A stretch of 29,601 nt of DNA from Chara braunii (Eukaryota > Streptophyta > Charophyceae > Charales > Characeae), in NCBI GenBank assembly GCA_003427395.1, contig BFEA01000002.1, forward strand, positions 9,067,775 through 9,097,375, written 5' to 3'. The notes below the pieces were generated by a model. It was not told the origin of the DNA and searched no databases. It was given only the letters and a program-made list of their open reading frames with translations. Below, piece after piece: positions 1 through 9,982 of the stretch (position 1 is the first letter of the stretch; each line of letters opens with the position of its first letter). The translations under genes and the position numbers were made by a program.

Positions 1-44
<44 letters not shown>
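1..44. repeat. (CA)22 microsatellite, cut by the window edge
   Basis: Uninterrupted CA dinucleotide array of 22 units. It starts at the first base of the window, so its true length is unknown. Confidence 0.97.
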
Positions 45-45
<1 letters not shown>

Positions 46-427
46 GCGCACATAAGGGGGGACAAAAAGAAATAGAGGAAAATCGCTCATCGTGGCGCTG
101 CCACACGGCGCGATTCCGGGCCTTCCACACTCCACCTTAGCCCTGCCCCATTCCCCGTCATCTTTTCCCCATCGATGACATGTACCGCTATCCCTCCCGC
201 TCTTCCACTTTGCCACTGTACCATCCTTACCCCTCGACTCTCCCTTCCCTCCCATGACGTTGTGCCATGCACCCCCTCCTCCACTTCCTCCAACTCCACC
301 CGCACTATCGCTCTGCGCCTCTTCAAATTATTTCTTCCCCCCATCGTACTGTGCTTCTGCTGCCCTTCTCTCCCCTCATTTCCCCAATTCTCACGTGCCC
401 CTCTTCATTCTCCTTCTCCCAGCAATC

Positions 428-475
<48 letters not shown>

Positions 476-1210
476 CACCTTTCCCTGAACTCTTCCCTTG
501 CTCTGTACCCCACCCAACCTCTGCCCTCCCTCCTCCTCCCATCTGCCCTCCCCCCGCCCGACTTCACCCTACCGTCTTTCCCCTTCCTCCCGGCCTCCTT
601 CCACCTCCTCCTCTTCCTCTTCACGCTTTTTCCCATGCTCGTCTCTCCCGTGCTTCTTCCCTTACTTCATACGTCACTCAACCTCTAAACTACCTTCTGC
701 TTTCTGTCCTCCCTCCGCCCTACTTCTCCCTGCCACCTCCCTTTTCTCCCGGCCTCCTCTGGACCTTCTCTTAAAACCTCCCTCTTCCCTCCCTTCGCCT
801 GGCCACCTCACTCCCCTTCCTTCGCCCAATCTCCGCCTGACCTCCTTCCCTCTATCTCCTCTGTCCTCTCCGCCCGATTTGCACTGACCTCCTCCTTCCC
901 CCAATCTCCTTCCTCCCCTTCCTTCCTTGGCCCGATCTCCACCTGACCTCCTGCTCCCGCCCAACTCTGTGCCGCCTCTCCCCTACCTCTGCCCTACTGC
1001 CCACCTTCTCTTCAACCCCCCTCATTCCCCTTCGTTCTCCCCCTTCGTTCGCCCCATCTCTGTCTGACCTCCTCCTTCCCCCGATTTCCTTCCTCCCCTC
1101 CCTTCCTCAGCCCGATCACACCTAACCTCCCTCTTCCATTCCTCCCTCCGTGCTACTCCCTACCTCCGCCTTCCTCACTCGACCGCCCGCCCTTTCTTCG
1201 TAACGCCCGC
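45..1210. other. Polypyrimidine-rich low-complexity tract without a gene
   Basis: From about 175 the plus strand is dominated by C and T, with an embedded (TC)n array at 431-472. Inside are diverged tandem units: the block at 884-938 recurs at 1064-1116 with only a few changes, about 180 bases apart. The long open frames here come from the absence of A and G, not from coding: they are Ser/Pro/Leu-rich in every frame and match no domain I know. A strand this skewed is the kind of sequence that can form triplex (H-DNA). Confidence 0.85.
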
Positions 1211-1587
1211 CCTAAGAAATACTTCTTTCCCTCTATCCAGTGGACGTAAACGCGCCATTTGTTATCAAGATCGCTCCATTTCTTTTAAGATCTCAACACG
1301 GTTGGTTGCACACGCGCAAGAGAAGAGAGGGAAAGTAGGAGAGAGAAAAATGCATTTCACCAAACACACTTCCTCTTCTCACTCTTCCTTCCTCGCACTT
1401 TGTCGGTCTCCTCCACCACAAAACGTACGTCTTCTACCTCCTCAAGATCTTCCCCCTCAACAGTTTCCCTGGGTCTTTTCTCTCTGGAACGGCCTTATGA
1501 TTAACTGCCCTGCACCAGGTATTTCAGGCTATCGATATTTGTTTCCATATTTCACTCTCTTCCTCCTCAGTCCCACCACACTGAGTC

Positions 1588-1590
<3 letters not shown>
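1211..1590. other. Unassigned spacer
   Basis: Mixed-composition DNA between the polypyrimidine tract and the long CT array. I see no conserved protein, RNA gene or element end in it. An open frame starting at 1302 runs straight into the CT array and is not convincing as a gene. Confidence 0.6.
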
Positions 1591-1662
<72 letters not shown>

Positions 1663-1663
1663 N

Positions 1664-1746
<83 letters not shown>
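1591..1746. repeat. Long (TC)n microsatellite with an ambiguous base
   Basis: About 156 bases of TC dinucleotide. Position 1663 is N, the only ambiguous base I noticed in the window, so the array length may be an assembly or consensus compromise. Confidence 0.97.
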
Positions 1747-1748
<2 letters not shown>

Positions 1749-2125
1749 CCTCTCTCTCCCCACGCACGCCTCCCTCTGTGCGTCTGTGTGCGACCGCACG
1801 CGCGACAGCACACGCTCGCCCTTATTCACATTGAAAAAAAACAATGTGGCGCTAAGCCTTAACGCACATTGAGAAAGATAAGAAGAACGGACTGCACTAT
1901 CTATATCGTCCCCAGATAAGGGAGCAAGAAGAGAGGGAGGACGGAGGGCCGAGGAAGGTAACGCCACCGGAGGAAGGAGGGAGAAAGCGAGAGAGGGAAG
2001 CAGGAAGGAGAAAGGGAGGAAGAAGGGAGGGCCGGTGGAGCAGGGGTGAGGGAGGGAGGAGAGAGGGTCGAGGCAGGAATGGAGGACGGGGCGAGGGAGG
2101 AGGGATGGTGATGGTGCCTTTACTG
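1747..2125. other. Spacer with purine-rich tract
   Basis: A CT-to-GA transition region. Positions 1917-2105 are strongly purine-rich (GGGAGG and GAAGGA words) on the plus strand, the mirror of the pyrimidine skew upstream. No gene or domain is visible. Confidence 0.7.

Positions 2126-2183
<58 letters not shown>
2126..2183. repeat. (CT)n microsatellite
   Basis: Uninterrupted CT array of about 29 units following the purine-rich tract. Confidence 0.97.
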
Positions 2184-2186
<3 letters not shown>

Positions 2187-2289
2187 AGCTTGACCCGCTT
2201 GCCCATAGTGAGGTGTGGGTTTGAGGTGAAGTAGAAACACTCACTCTAGCAGGAATCCTCGTCGAAGCTCACGTCGGAGCACTTAGCAA

Positions 2290-2560
2290 GAACTCACGAT
2301 CCACGTGCGAACCACCCATCCACGCAGCACCGATTCACGAAAGCACCAACTCACAGCACCGAATCCACCACGAACCCACGATGCACCAAACACCGAATCC
2401 ACGAAGTCGCAAGGACGAAGCATGAAGCACAAAATCGACAACGGACGAAGCACGAAGCATGAAGCACAAAATCCACAATGCTTCACGAAAGCACCAAGCA
2501 CGTACCACAAAGCACCGAAGCACGGACCACATACTACGAAGCACCAAAGCGGAAGGCCCC
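2290..2560. repeat. Degenerate short tandem repeats of a CACGAAGCA-type unit
   Basis: The sequence is built from variants of ACGAAGCACAAA and CACGAA words. A 20-base block beginning GAAGCATGAAGCAC occurs at 2417-2436 and again at 2454-2473, 37 bases apart. The 111-codon plus-strand frame across it (2305-2640) is Lys/His/Thr-rich and simply reads the repeat, so I do not call a gene. Confidence 0.7.
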
Positions 2561-2580
2561 CGCAGGGGGGGGAGGAGAGA

Positions 2581-2581
<1 letters not shown>

Positions 2582-2618
<37 letters not shown>
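2582..2618. repeat. (AC)n microsatellite
   Basis: About 18 AC units directly after a G-rich stretch and the degenerate repeat block. Confidence 0.97.
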
Positions 2619-2621
<3 letters not shown>

Positions 2622-2844
2622 AGAATGCAGGCGGGACTAAGCACGTCGAGCGGGTAGGAGTAGGCCCCGGGCGTAGCGAGTAGGCGAAAGCAGGATCGTC
2701 GGCGTGGAGTAGGCGTGGAGTGGCCGTAGGCGCGTCGAGTACCGAACGCCCCCAAAAACCCTTCCACAAAAAACGACGAAGAACAACCGAAAAACGAAAA
2801 GAAAAAAGAAAAAGCGGAAGGGCCATTTGGGCTGGCCGAACTGG

Positions 2845-3032
2845 TATCGCCCGGCCCAGGTTGCGGGCCGGTCACCACCCGCGGACGGCCCAGATCGCAG
2901 GCCGATGAGATTGCGGGCCGGTCACCACCTGCGGACGACCCAGATCGCAGGCCGATGAGAAAAGTTTCTCATCGGCCTGCGATCTGGGCCGTCCGCGGGT
3001 GGTGACCGGCCCGCAATATGGGCCGTGCGATA
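2845..3032. repeat. Large near-perfect inverted repeat built from a 50-bp unit
   Basis: A 50-bp GC-rich unit starting TTGCGGGCCGG occurs at 2861-2910 and again in tandem at 2911-2960 with two changes. Its exact reverse complement follows at 2967-3016. The centre between the second and third copies is only two bases (2963-2964), so 2911-3016 is close to a perfect palindrome. Homology between the first copy and the inverted copy extends outward with few mismatches (2845-2860 against 3017-3032), which implies that the first and inverted copies were the original pair and the middle copy is a later tandem duplication. No coding potential is seen. Confidence 0.93.
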
Positions 3033-3842
3033 TGATGTTAGCGGTTCTTATAGTATTGTAGATGTAGAAGTAGAATTTGATGTACCTGTAGGTACACGAG
3101 GAGATTGTTATGATCGTTATTGTGTCCGCATTCAACCTCTTACCCCTCGACTTTCGGCCTCCCCACTCCCCCCTTACCCTCCCTGCTTCCCCATAGTCCT
3201 CCCTCATCGCCTATCGACCTTCACCATCCCCCATCATCCTTCCCCCTCCCCCTTCTTCTTCTTCTCCTCCTCCTCCTCCTCCTCCTGCTTCTCCTCTTCT
3301 TCATATTCCTCCTCTCCTCTTCTTCTTCTTCTTCCTCCTCCTTTCCTTGTTTTTTTTTTTTCCATTTATTTCAGCACGAGCCTTTGGCCGAATTTGGCGC
3401 CTGGTCGACCTTCACACATAGCCAGTCGAGCTCCCAACTCCCCAATTGCCCCCCCTCCCCCCCCACGTGCTCTTCTCCTTCTTCTTCTTCTTCTTCTTTC
3501 CCCCTTGCACATCTACCTTTCCCCTCTCCCATCAACTGCTTCCCCCTCGCATGTCGAACTCCCCAGTTCCCCATCGCCCATCAACCTTCCCCATCCCCAA
3601 TGTCCTTCCCCTCCCCCATCTTCTTCTTCTTCTTCTTCTTCTTCTTCTTCTTCTTCTTTTCCTCCTCCTCGTCCTCGTCCTCCTCCTCCTCCTCCTCCTC
3701 CTCCTCCTCCTCTTCTTCTTTTGCTCTCCTACATCTATCCCTCCTCATCCCCCTCCCCCTTCTCGTCTTCTTCTTCCGTTTTGCCACTAACCCCTCTGCA
3801 CCCAGCCTCCCATCTCCCCCGGGCTAACCCCTCTCCCCGCCC
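3033..3842. other. Polypyrimidine tract with TTC and TCC triplet arrays
   Basis: After a short AT-richer stretch (3033-3120) the plus strand becomes C/T-only for long runs, with TCC/TTC arrays around 3251-3345, a (TTC)n run at about 3619-3657 and a (TCC)n run at about 3661-3712. The 335-codon open frame across the region is poly-Ser/Pro/Leu in one frame and poly-Phe in another, the signature of triplet repeats rather than of a protein. Confidence 0.85.
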
Positions 3843-4147
3843 CCCACCCAAAAGCGAAAGGTCTATGCGGATTACTACAGATCACGATGAGCACAATTGC
3901 AACCCACTGTCAAAAAAAAAAACAAAGACCACTGGGGCTGTTTTGGCCCCAAGCGGAATTCCTAATTGGACCACCTCAACCAGACCGGCTGGGAGATGGA
4001 CCAGCCCTGGCAGGCAGAGCTCAAGTAGGTAGATAGGCAGGCAAACCAATGCCAGTCACATTGTCACCCACTCAAGCAGCGGGTCGGTAGGGAGAAGCAG
4101 ACAAAAAATTAGTACCTTCAGAGGCCCATGGAATTTTAGCACGATAG
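3843..4147. other. Spacer flanking element 1
   Basis: Mixed-composition sequence with a short A-run at 3912-3922 and a small hairpin-like TGGGGC/GCCCCA pair just after it. It ends in ATAG (4144-4147), the target duplication of the following retrotransposon. Nothing else is recognisable. Confidence 0.6.
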
Positions 4148-5142
4148 TGCGAGGGTGTGATCCCTCGACATACCCGCATAAGGCCCTGCATCAGACACAT
4201 GCCCGCCCTAAGTGAAGGCGGGCCCCCTGACTGTCAATGTGCCCTGAGTTTCGTCAATTTTTGCAAATCTTCGTGGACGCCAGACAATTGCCACGCGCCA
4301 TTTGGTTACATCTGCTTTGCTCGTGAGAATCAGAAACACTTGTGAGCCTTCCAGGCTCTTCCAGCAACGTGATCGAGGCAGGAACACCGCACGTTTGTGC
4401 CTGGGTGGAAGGGCATGCCTAACCAATTCGGTCCCACGCAGTGAACGGGCCTGGGCGCAGACACTTTGGCCGAGACTGAAGCTAGTGCGAACTTGGTCCC
4501 AACTGGAAAGAGCAGGCCGAGCGCCCAACACTTTCGATATAGGAAAGTGTCGGGCGCCAGGGGCAGGGGGCAGGCACTCGCGTGTAGATGCGACAGCGCT
4601 GCTGAAGCGCTCGCGGGCTGCTGCTCTAGCGCAAGTGTGCAGGAGTGCACGGGCGTCGAGAGTAATAGGGCGCTGCTGTGGGCAGCGCCATAGCCAGCCC
4701 TTGTAGTCGGGCTCGGCTTGGACATAGCCAGTGGGGGTGGGGGTGGTCTTTGTGTATGGAAAGGAAGACGTGGGTGTAGAAGTCGAGGGTGAGAGAGAGG
4801 GAGAGATGAGGATATAATGTGAGCGCACGTACAAGGGTCAACATCTTCATGTACTTCGGTTCTGCTACTGACGTCAACAGGTTGCCTGTCAATTCGTAGC
4901 CTGGTAGTAGCTACGTGATTGTAGTCTGGGCGCTGAGCGCCAAGTAGGAGGAAGAGTTCTGGATACATGTGTTGGTGAAGGCGAGAGTATGTTCTCATTG
5001 ACATTCGGATTCACTGCTTTGGTTCTCCGTTGGTGGAATATCAATGCATTTCTGCTTTCTGGACAGCGTTGGACTTTCTGGCTGTCAATGCGATTTTGCA
5101 TTCTGGAATTCTGTAATTTCGCTATCACTCATTTTCCTTGCA
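4148..5142 (+). repeat. 5' LTR of element 1 (995 bp)
   Basis: It begins TG and ends CA, and aligns along its length with 17625-19059. The first 130 bases differ from the 3' copy at about 14 sites by eye. The first bases form a GAGGG/CCCTC inverted pair. Relative to the 3' copy it lacks about 35 bases near 4835 and lacks the 389-bp insertion. A 15-base-stem hairpin at 4521-4557 is kept in both copies. The end is fixed by the primer-binding site three bases downstream. Confidence 0.92.
4521..4557 (+). promoter_or_regulatory. Conserved stem-loop inside the LTR
   Basis: The arm GCGCCCAACACTTTC (4521-4535) pairs with 4543-4557 across a 7-base loop with one mismatch. The 3' LTR keeps the structure at 18005-18041: a base change in the outer stem there gives a G-U wobble rather than a break, and the stem is one pair longer. 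It may be an RNA structure in the transcribed part of the LTR. Its role is unknown. Confidence 0.6.
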
Positions 5143-5145
5143 ATT

Positions 5146-5163
5146 TGGTACCAGAGCTGGTTC
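5146..5163 (+). promoter_or_regulatory. Primer-binding site, initiator-tRNA-Met type
   Basis: TGGTACCAGAGC begins three bases after the LTR end. It matches the complement of the 3' end of plant initiator methionine tRNA (TGGTATCAGAGC) at 11 of 12 positions. Minus-strand DNA synthesis would start here. Confidence 0.85.
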
Positions 5164-6312
5164 GAGCCGCTCCGCTGGCTCCTTCACAAAAGTTGTTTGG
5201 TGCTTCGCTGGATGTGGTGGGGCAGTGATAACGCTTGTGCGTTGGTATAGCGGCGGCCTAGTGTCGTGTGGATGCACCATGGGGTGCACGCTGGATGTTT
5301 AGAACTTGCTGACATGGCATATAAGCCGAGGTGGAACTGCATTGTAGTGTGGATTGTGCCGAGGCATCGAACGGTCATCACAAATGCATGTCATGTTACT
5401 GGTGAGAAATCTGTGGTTGGCGGCAGCACATTGAGGTACGCTGCTCCTTACCTTGTCTACCCTCTTCGTTGCTTCTTACCGTGAGGAAGCGAGTTCTGTC
5501 TTGAGAGTCCTCTCATTGTGAGGCGTCGCGAGCTCTCGACCTTGAGAGTCCACATTCTTCTAGGGGAGCAAGCTGGTGGGAGATGGGTGTTGCCTCTCAA
5601 GGGCCCTGGACGAAGCACTCGGGTCACGGTCACCATGCCAACCCGCTGGGACTAGTACATGCATGCTTTGCCGCTTGTCCGTCAGTTCTGCTTGCTGCGC
5701 TGTGCTGCACTGTAGAGGTCATGTCGGGCAGGCCAGCCCTATAAGGGAGAGACAAGTACCGGACCGTCTATAAAGAGACTCCGGCGGGGATACACGACTC
5801 GTGCTGTACTCAAGAATAAAAATAGTACGGTGGGAGCTGGCCAGTTCTGCACTGACTTGGGGCACAGGGGTGGGCCGATTGCACACCTTCAGACACACCG
5901 CTGAACCAGAGCTCCAGGACGTTGACACTAAGTGACCACTCAAGAAGGATACAGGGACGGGGGGAAGATTCCAGTAACTTTTCGATTGTTTACTATCATA
6001 TTAAATTCCATTCTGCATGCACAACAGCAAATTATTTTATTTTTATTTTTGATTAGTTAGTTGTGATGGACACTGCTAACAACTGACAGACAGCTGCAGA
6101 TAGGAAGTAAGCATTCCTTGCTGCATTGCAATCTGTTTCAGACTAGTCAAAGTAGGAATAAAATTGTTTGTGAGAATCTGAGATTATCTGCTGTTACCGC
6201 TTGACTACTTGCTGACAAAGCTGAACCGAATATTTATTTTATTTTATTTTATGCCATGCTGCGCTAGGTCCCAGTGAGGACTCTAGTACAGATCGCAGAC
6301 CACGCATAGCTC
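5164..6312 (+). other. Untranslated leader of element 1
   Basis: About 1.1 kb between primer site and gag with no recognisable protein. It contains AT-rich runs at 6026-6050 and a (TTTTA)n-like run at about 6229-6252. Short open frames here (for example 5576-5773) have no family signature. A long leader is common in plant gypsy elements. Confidence 0.65.
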
Positions 6313-8294
6313 ATGAGCGGAGATGACAGTGAGGTTGAGGGACTAGACCAAGACGATAGGAGGGTTACCCGGAGACGTGCACTCAGTTGGCCAACCACTT
6401 TCCTAGTGTTAAAACAAGGCAAGGCAAGGAGACTGCAGAGTGAGGACAGAGAGATGACGGCATTGAATAGGGCTAGGGAAGCAGCAGCCAATGCCGAAAG
6501 GGCACATGCAGCAGCATTAGCAGCAGACGCTAGAGCCAACACCGAGGCAGCCATGGCTACCGCCTCTACCATGTCACAGGCCTCATCTCAGGCCTCTTGG
6601 TCATGTGTCAGTCGGGGTGTCTCCCAGGTTTCTGTTAGTCAGTCTGCTGGCTTGCAGGTCAGCCAGCAGCAACCCATGTCAGATGAGGACTATGAGATCC
6701 AGCAAGCGGATGCTCTCCACACAGAGTTACAACCCCAGCTGCGGGAAGGAGAGGGAAGGAGAGAGAGAGCTAGGATTAGAAAAGCCAAATAAGAGGCGAG
6801 GGGAGAGGAGTTAGGCAAGTTAGAAGCTATAGATGAGTTGACTCTCGATCCTGTAGTGCTGTCCCCTCGGAACTCCATGTTGAGTGCCCCAGGTTCAGTG
6901 TTTAGGTCCAGCAGCCGAAGTGCAAGCTGTGCAGCAGGAGATGCTGGCTGCAATGATAGTTTCTGACCGCACTGCGGGCGCCTCGACCTCCGGTCAGGCA
7001 ACCACAGTTTGATGTAGCTCCCCCTACGGTTGCAGGTCCAGTGATGACGCTGCCGTCGACCAGGCAACCCTTTTCCCCTCAGTTTGGCATACCCCCATCA
7101 GGCGGACTAGTAGTAGGTAGTAGCGGGCAGATTTTTGTACAGCCTTCTTCATTTCCCCAACCGGTGTTTGCCGCTACAGGGCAGCCACAAGTGCAGCAGC
7201 CCTTGCATCAGAGTCAGCCGCAGCAGCAAGTGTCGCTGCAGCAACAAGTGCCGCCGCAGCGACCTGTTCCATCAGTTACTCAACCAACGGAGCAGGCACA
7301 GGGAGTTGTACAGCCTATGCAGTGGACCCCGAAGATACCCTTGTTGAGTCCTGAACCCTTCTCTGGCGACAAGAAGAAAGAAGAGGACTTGGATACCTGG
7401 AAGAGGACTGTCTACTTATGTGAGGAACAAGCTCACTAGGTCATAGGAGGAAGTCATTGTTGCTGCGTCCTTTCTAGAAGGATCTGCAGCCAGGTAGTTG
7501 AATGGGTTAGTACAATAACAGGGCTACGGTTAGAACTTCGATGGATGGGCACAAGCCAGATCACTGGAGGAGTTCGTACGGTTAATTTACAGCAGGTGGC
7601 ATGATCCCCAAGGGGCTCGGAAAGCCACCAACTCGTTGGCTACTCTGGGATCAAAGAGATACCGGACAGTTCACGAGGTAACAGACGTCATAGAGCAACT
7701 GATCGTTGTCCCTAGCGCGAAATGTCAAACATAAGTTAGTCGATGAGGCCTCCAAGGCCTTGGACATTGAGGCTAAGCTTGAGAGTGCCCAGCAGGGACC
7801 GGTACATGGGAGAAAGAAGACGCTCCCTCAAGACTGGAGGCAGAAAGGCGACGCTCCCTCAAGACTGGAGGAAGAAAGGCAATCTCGTGTTTGTTTACCA
7901 TGATGATCAAGCGACTAAGACTGATGACTCCTCTGACCTTGAGGAAGAAACAGAGATAGATGGGAGTGTAGAGACTTCAGATGGTGTAGTCGCTCCTATC
8001 AAGGAAAAGGCTAAGGGGGGCGGGAAACAGAAGGCAGGTCGGCCCAAGGATCAAAATGACCAAGGACCACCCAGATGGGTGAAGCTTGGTTTAGAGTACG
8101 AGGTGTGGCGAGACCGTGTTGCGCGAGGCACTTGCCTAAACTGTGGTCAGTATGGGCACACAATGGCTAAGTGTAAGAGTAAGCGGTTCACTACGAAGGT
8201 CGCGTCCTCAATAGTGACGGTTGGATCTTCCAACTTTGGTGGTGCTTCTGCGAGCACTTCCCAAGGAAACGCCTCGGGCCAGCAGGAGTGTTAG
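6313..8294 (+). pseudogene. gag of element 1 (capsid and zinc knuckle), broken
   Basis: The Gag structural protein forms the cytoplasmic particle that packages element RNA. The 5' part (6313-6789) encodes an Ala/Arg/Glu-rich, coiled-coil-like segment followed by Ser/Gln-rich sequence, and stops at 6790. Coding continues in other frames. A Pro/Gln-rich linker leads at 7344-7436 into the start of a capsid-like domain (LSPEPFSGDKKKEEDLDTWK). The capsid remains readable to about 7725 through several stops (for example after GSAAR near 7496). A CCHC zinc knuckle, CLNCGQYGHTMAKC, lies near 8131-8172. A 31-bp tandem duplication at 7819-7880 adds another frameshift. The frame ends at 8292-8294, overlapping the protease frame. 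Confidence 0.85.
7819..7880 (+). repeat. 31-bp tandem duplication that shifts the gag frame
   Basis: A 31-base unit beginning GACGCTCCCTCAAGACTGG occurs at 7819-7849 and 7850-7880 with a single mismatch. Since 31 is not a multiple of three, the coding frame changes across it: LPQDWR is read in one frame from the first copy and again in a second frame from the second copy. Downstream coding (zinc knuckle) follows the second frame. Confidence 0.93.
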
Positions 8295-9022
8295 GCGGTC
8301 TTACTTGTGTTGAAGTGGTAACCTTACCTTCTCCATTTCAAACGATGGCCAAGGCTATTGACCCCATGATCACCCCACAGACAGATCCGGACCAATCCAT
8401 GCTCTGTTCGATGGATGTGTCTAAGTCCTTAGAGGAGTTAGAAACTAAGTGGATAAAGAAAGACCCTAGAGACTCCTGGACGATGTTGAACCAAGGTCAA
8501 AAGGGTGAACATTTCGTGGTAGACGTCAATGTAGCTGACCGAAAGGTTGGCGCCTTCGCAAACATAGGTTCTATGTGAAACTTCATCAGTCGTGCTTGTG
8601 TGGATAGGCTGCGCATAGGGGACTAAGTGCAGCTGCTTAGCAGATCTGTAACATCTACCTTAGCCAACAAACACGACATGATAGTGAAGGACTATGTCAA
8701 GGACGACGTCTACACCTTCTCCTACGCACGAGGGGAACTGAGGCACAAAATCTCGTTTCTGGTGAGCGACGAGTTGCCATTCGATATGTTGTTAGGCATG
8801 TACTACCTCGAGGTTGCTAAGCCTCAGTTCGATTGGGATAGGAAGGTGATGATCCACAAGTTGCCAAATGGAAGGACCGTTAGGCTGCAAACGTTTAAGG
8901 CTAGCAGACTAGTGGAGAACTATGGTTGCATGTGCGCGTCGTCTTTCTATAACCAAGTACATACCTTCCTCGCGGTCGTTGCGCAATATTCATACTCTTT
9001 GAGGAGCCTAGGGGTGTGGTAG
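8288..9022 (+). pseudogene. Aspartic protease (retropepsin) region of element 1, inactive
   Basis: One frame stays readable from 8288 to 9019 except for stops at 8576-8578 and 8624-8626. The region after the active site is well preserved, including LPFDMLLGMYYLEVAKPQFDW, typical of the C-terminal half of gypsy proteases (DMLLG followed by the DW-like turn). The catalytic DTG/DSG triplet is replaced: the aligned segment reads N-I-G-S-M-stop-N-F-I-S-R, where family members have D-T/S-G-A/S. It would process Gag-Pol if intact. The frame differs from gag, so Gag-Pol was either made by frameshifting or the junction has decayed. Confidence 0.8.
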
Positions 9023-9065
9023 AAAGGGAGATTGTCCACGCGATAGAAGTCGTCCCCGATAGCAA

Positions 9066-9982
9066 GTACCTAGAGGGTGGATTTATAGGATGTCTCTTGA
9101 GGAGTTGGACGAGTTCCGCCTCCAGCGCAAGGAGCTCACAGAAAAGAGTTGGATTCGGCCAAGTACGTCCCCCTATGGAGCGCCAGTTTTATTTGTCTCA
9201 AAGAAAGGGGGGACACTAAGGATGTGCATTGACTATAGGGGCCTCAATGCCATCACTATTAAGAATGCAGAGCCCCTACCACGCATTGACGACCTCTTGG
9301 ATAAACTTCAGGGATGTCGGTACTTCACTAAGATAGATTTGAAATTCGGATACCATCAAATTGCTATTAGACCTAAGGACCAGCACAAAACCGCCTTTCA
9401 GACCAGGTACAGTCTGTACGAGTCTGTGGTGATGCCCTTTGGCCTATACAATGCTCCTGGGATGTTTCAGCATGCAATGAACCGGATCTTTCATGACTAC
9501 TTAGACAAGTTTCTCGTTGTGTACCTCGACAATATCCTTATCTTTAGTAGGACGGTAAAGGAGCACGTTGAGCATGTGAAAATAGTGTCAGGGCTCCTAA
9601 GACAGCACCAGTACAAGGTTAACTTGGAGAAATGTGAGTTTGGTCGCAGCAAGATCTTGTACCTAGGTCATGAGATTTCTGCGGATGGATTGATGCCGAA
9701 TGATGCCAAAGTGGCCAGCATACGTGACTGGCTCAGACCTAAGTTTGTAACTAGGGTGATGTCATTTTATGGGATGACAGGCTACTAATGCCCATTTGTA
9801 AAAACTATAGTACTATAGCTTCCCCTCTAACTGACCTCACGAGCCTTGACACCCCTTGGGAGTGGACCGAAGACTGTGAGGCGTCTTTCAAAAGATTGAA
9901 GTACATTATGACACACTATGAAGTCCTCAAACTTCCGGATCCTGAACAACCATTTGTTGTGACCATAAACACCAGCCAATAA
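9066..9982 (+). pseudogene. Reverse transcriptase of element 1, catalytic site mutated
   Basis: RT copies element RNA into DNA. The 232-codon frame at 9090-9788 holds the full finger-palm order: WIRPSTSPYGAPVLFV, RMCIDYRGLNAIT, motif A KIDLKFGYHQI, motif B VMPFGLYNAPGMFQ and motif C VVYLDNILIF. The invariant YxDD of motif C reads YLDN, so one of the two metal-binding aspartates is lost. The frame stops at 9786 inside the thumb (GMTGY). The connection domain continues in another frame at 9788-9982 (WEWTEDCEASFKRLK, YEVLKLPDPEQPFVV). This is a dead copy. Confidence 0.93.

Noticed and set aside
175-774. 199-codon plus-strand open frame
   Set aside because: Pure Ser/Pro/Leu composition from a C/T-only strand. 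Overlapping frames are equally open and no domain is seen.
1302-2240. Open frames of 186 and 238 codons through the CT arrays
   Set aside because: They read poly(Ser-Leu) or poly(Arg-Glu) from dinucleotide repeats.
3025-4032. 335-codon open frame, one of the longest in the window
   Set aside because: Triplet-repeat artefact with long Ser, Pro and Leu runs. No start context or conserved segment.
4208-5004. Minus-strand frames of 208 and 224 codons in the 5' LTR
   Set aside because: They lie inside an LTR, are not preserved in the equivalent part of the 3' LTR and show no family signature.
5157-5172. tRNA B-box-like GGTTCGAGCC
   Set aside because: It continues the primer-binding site region. 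No A-box or cloverleaf can be drawn around it.
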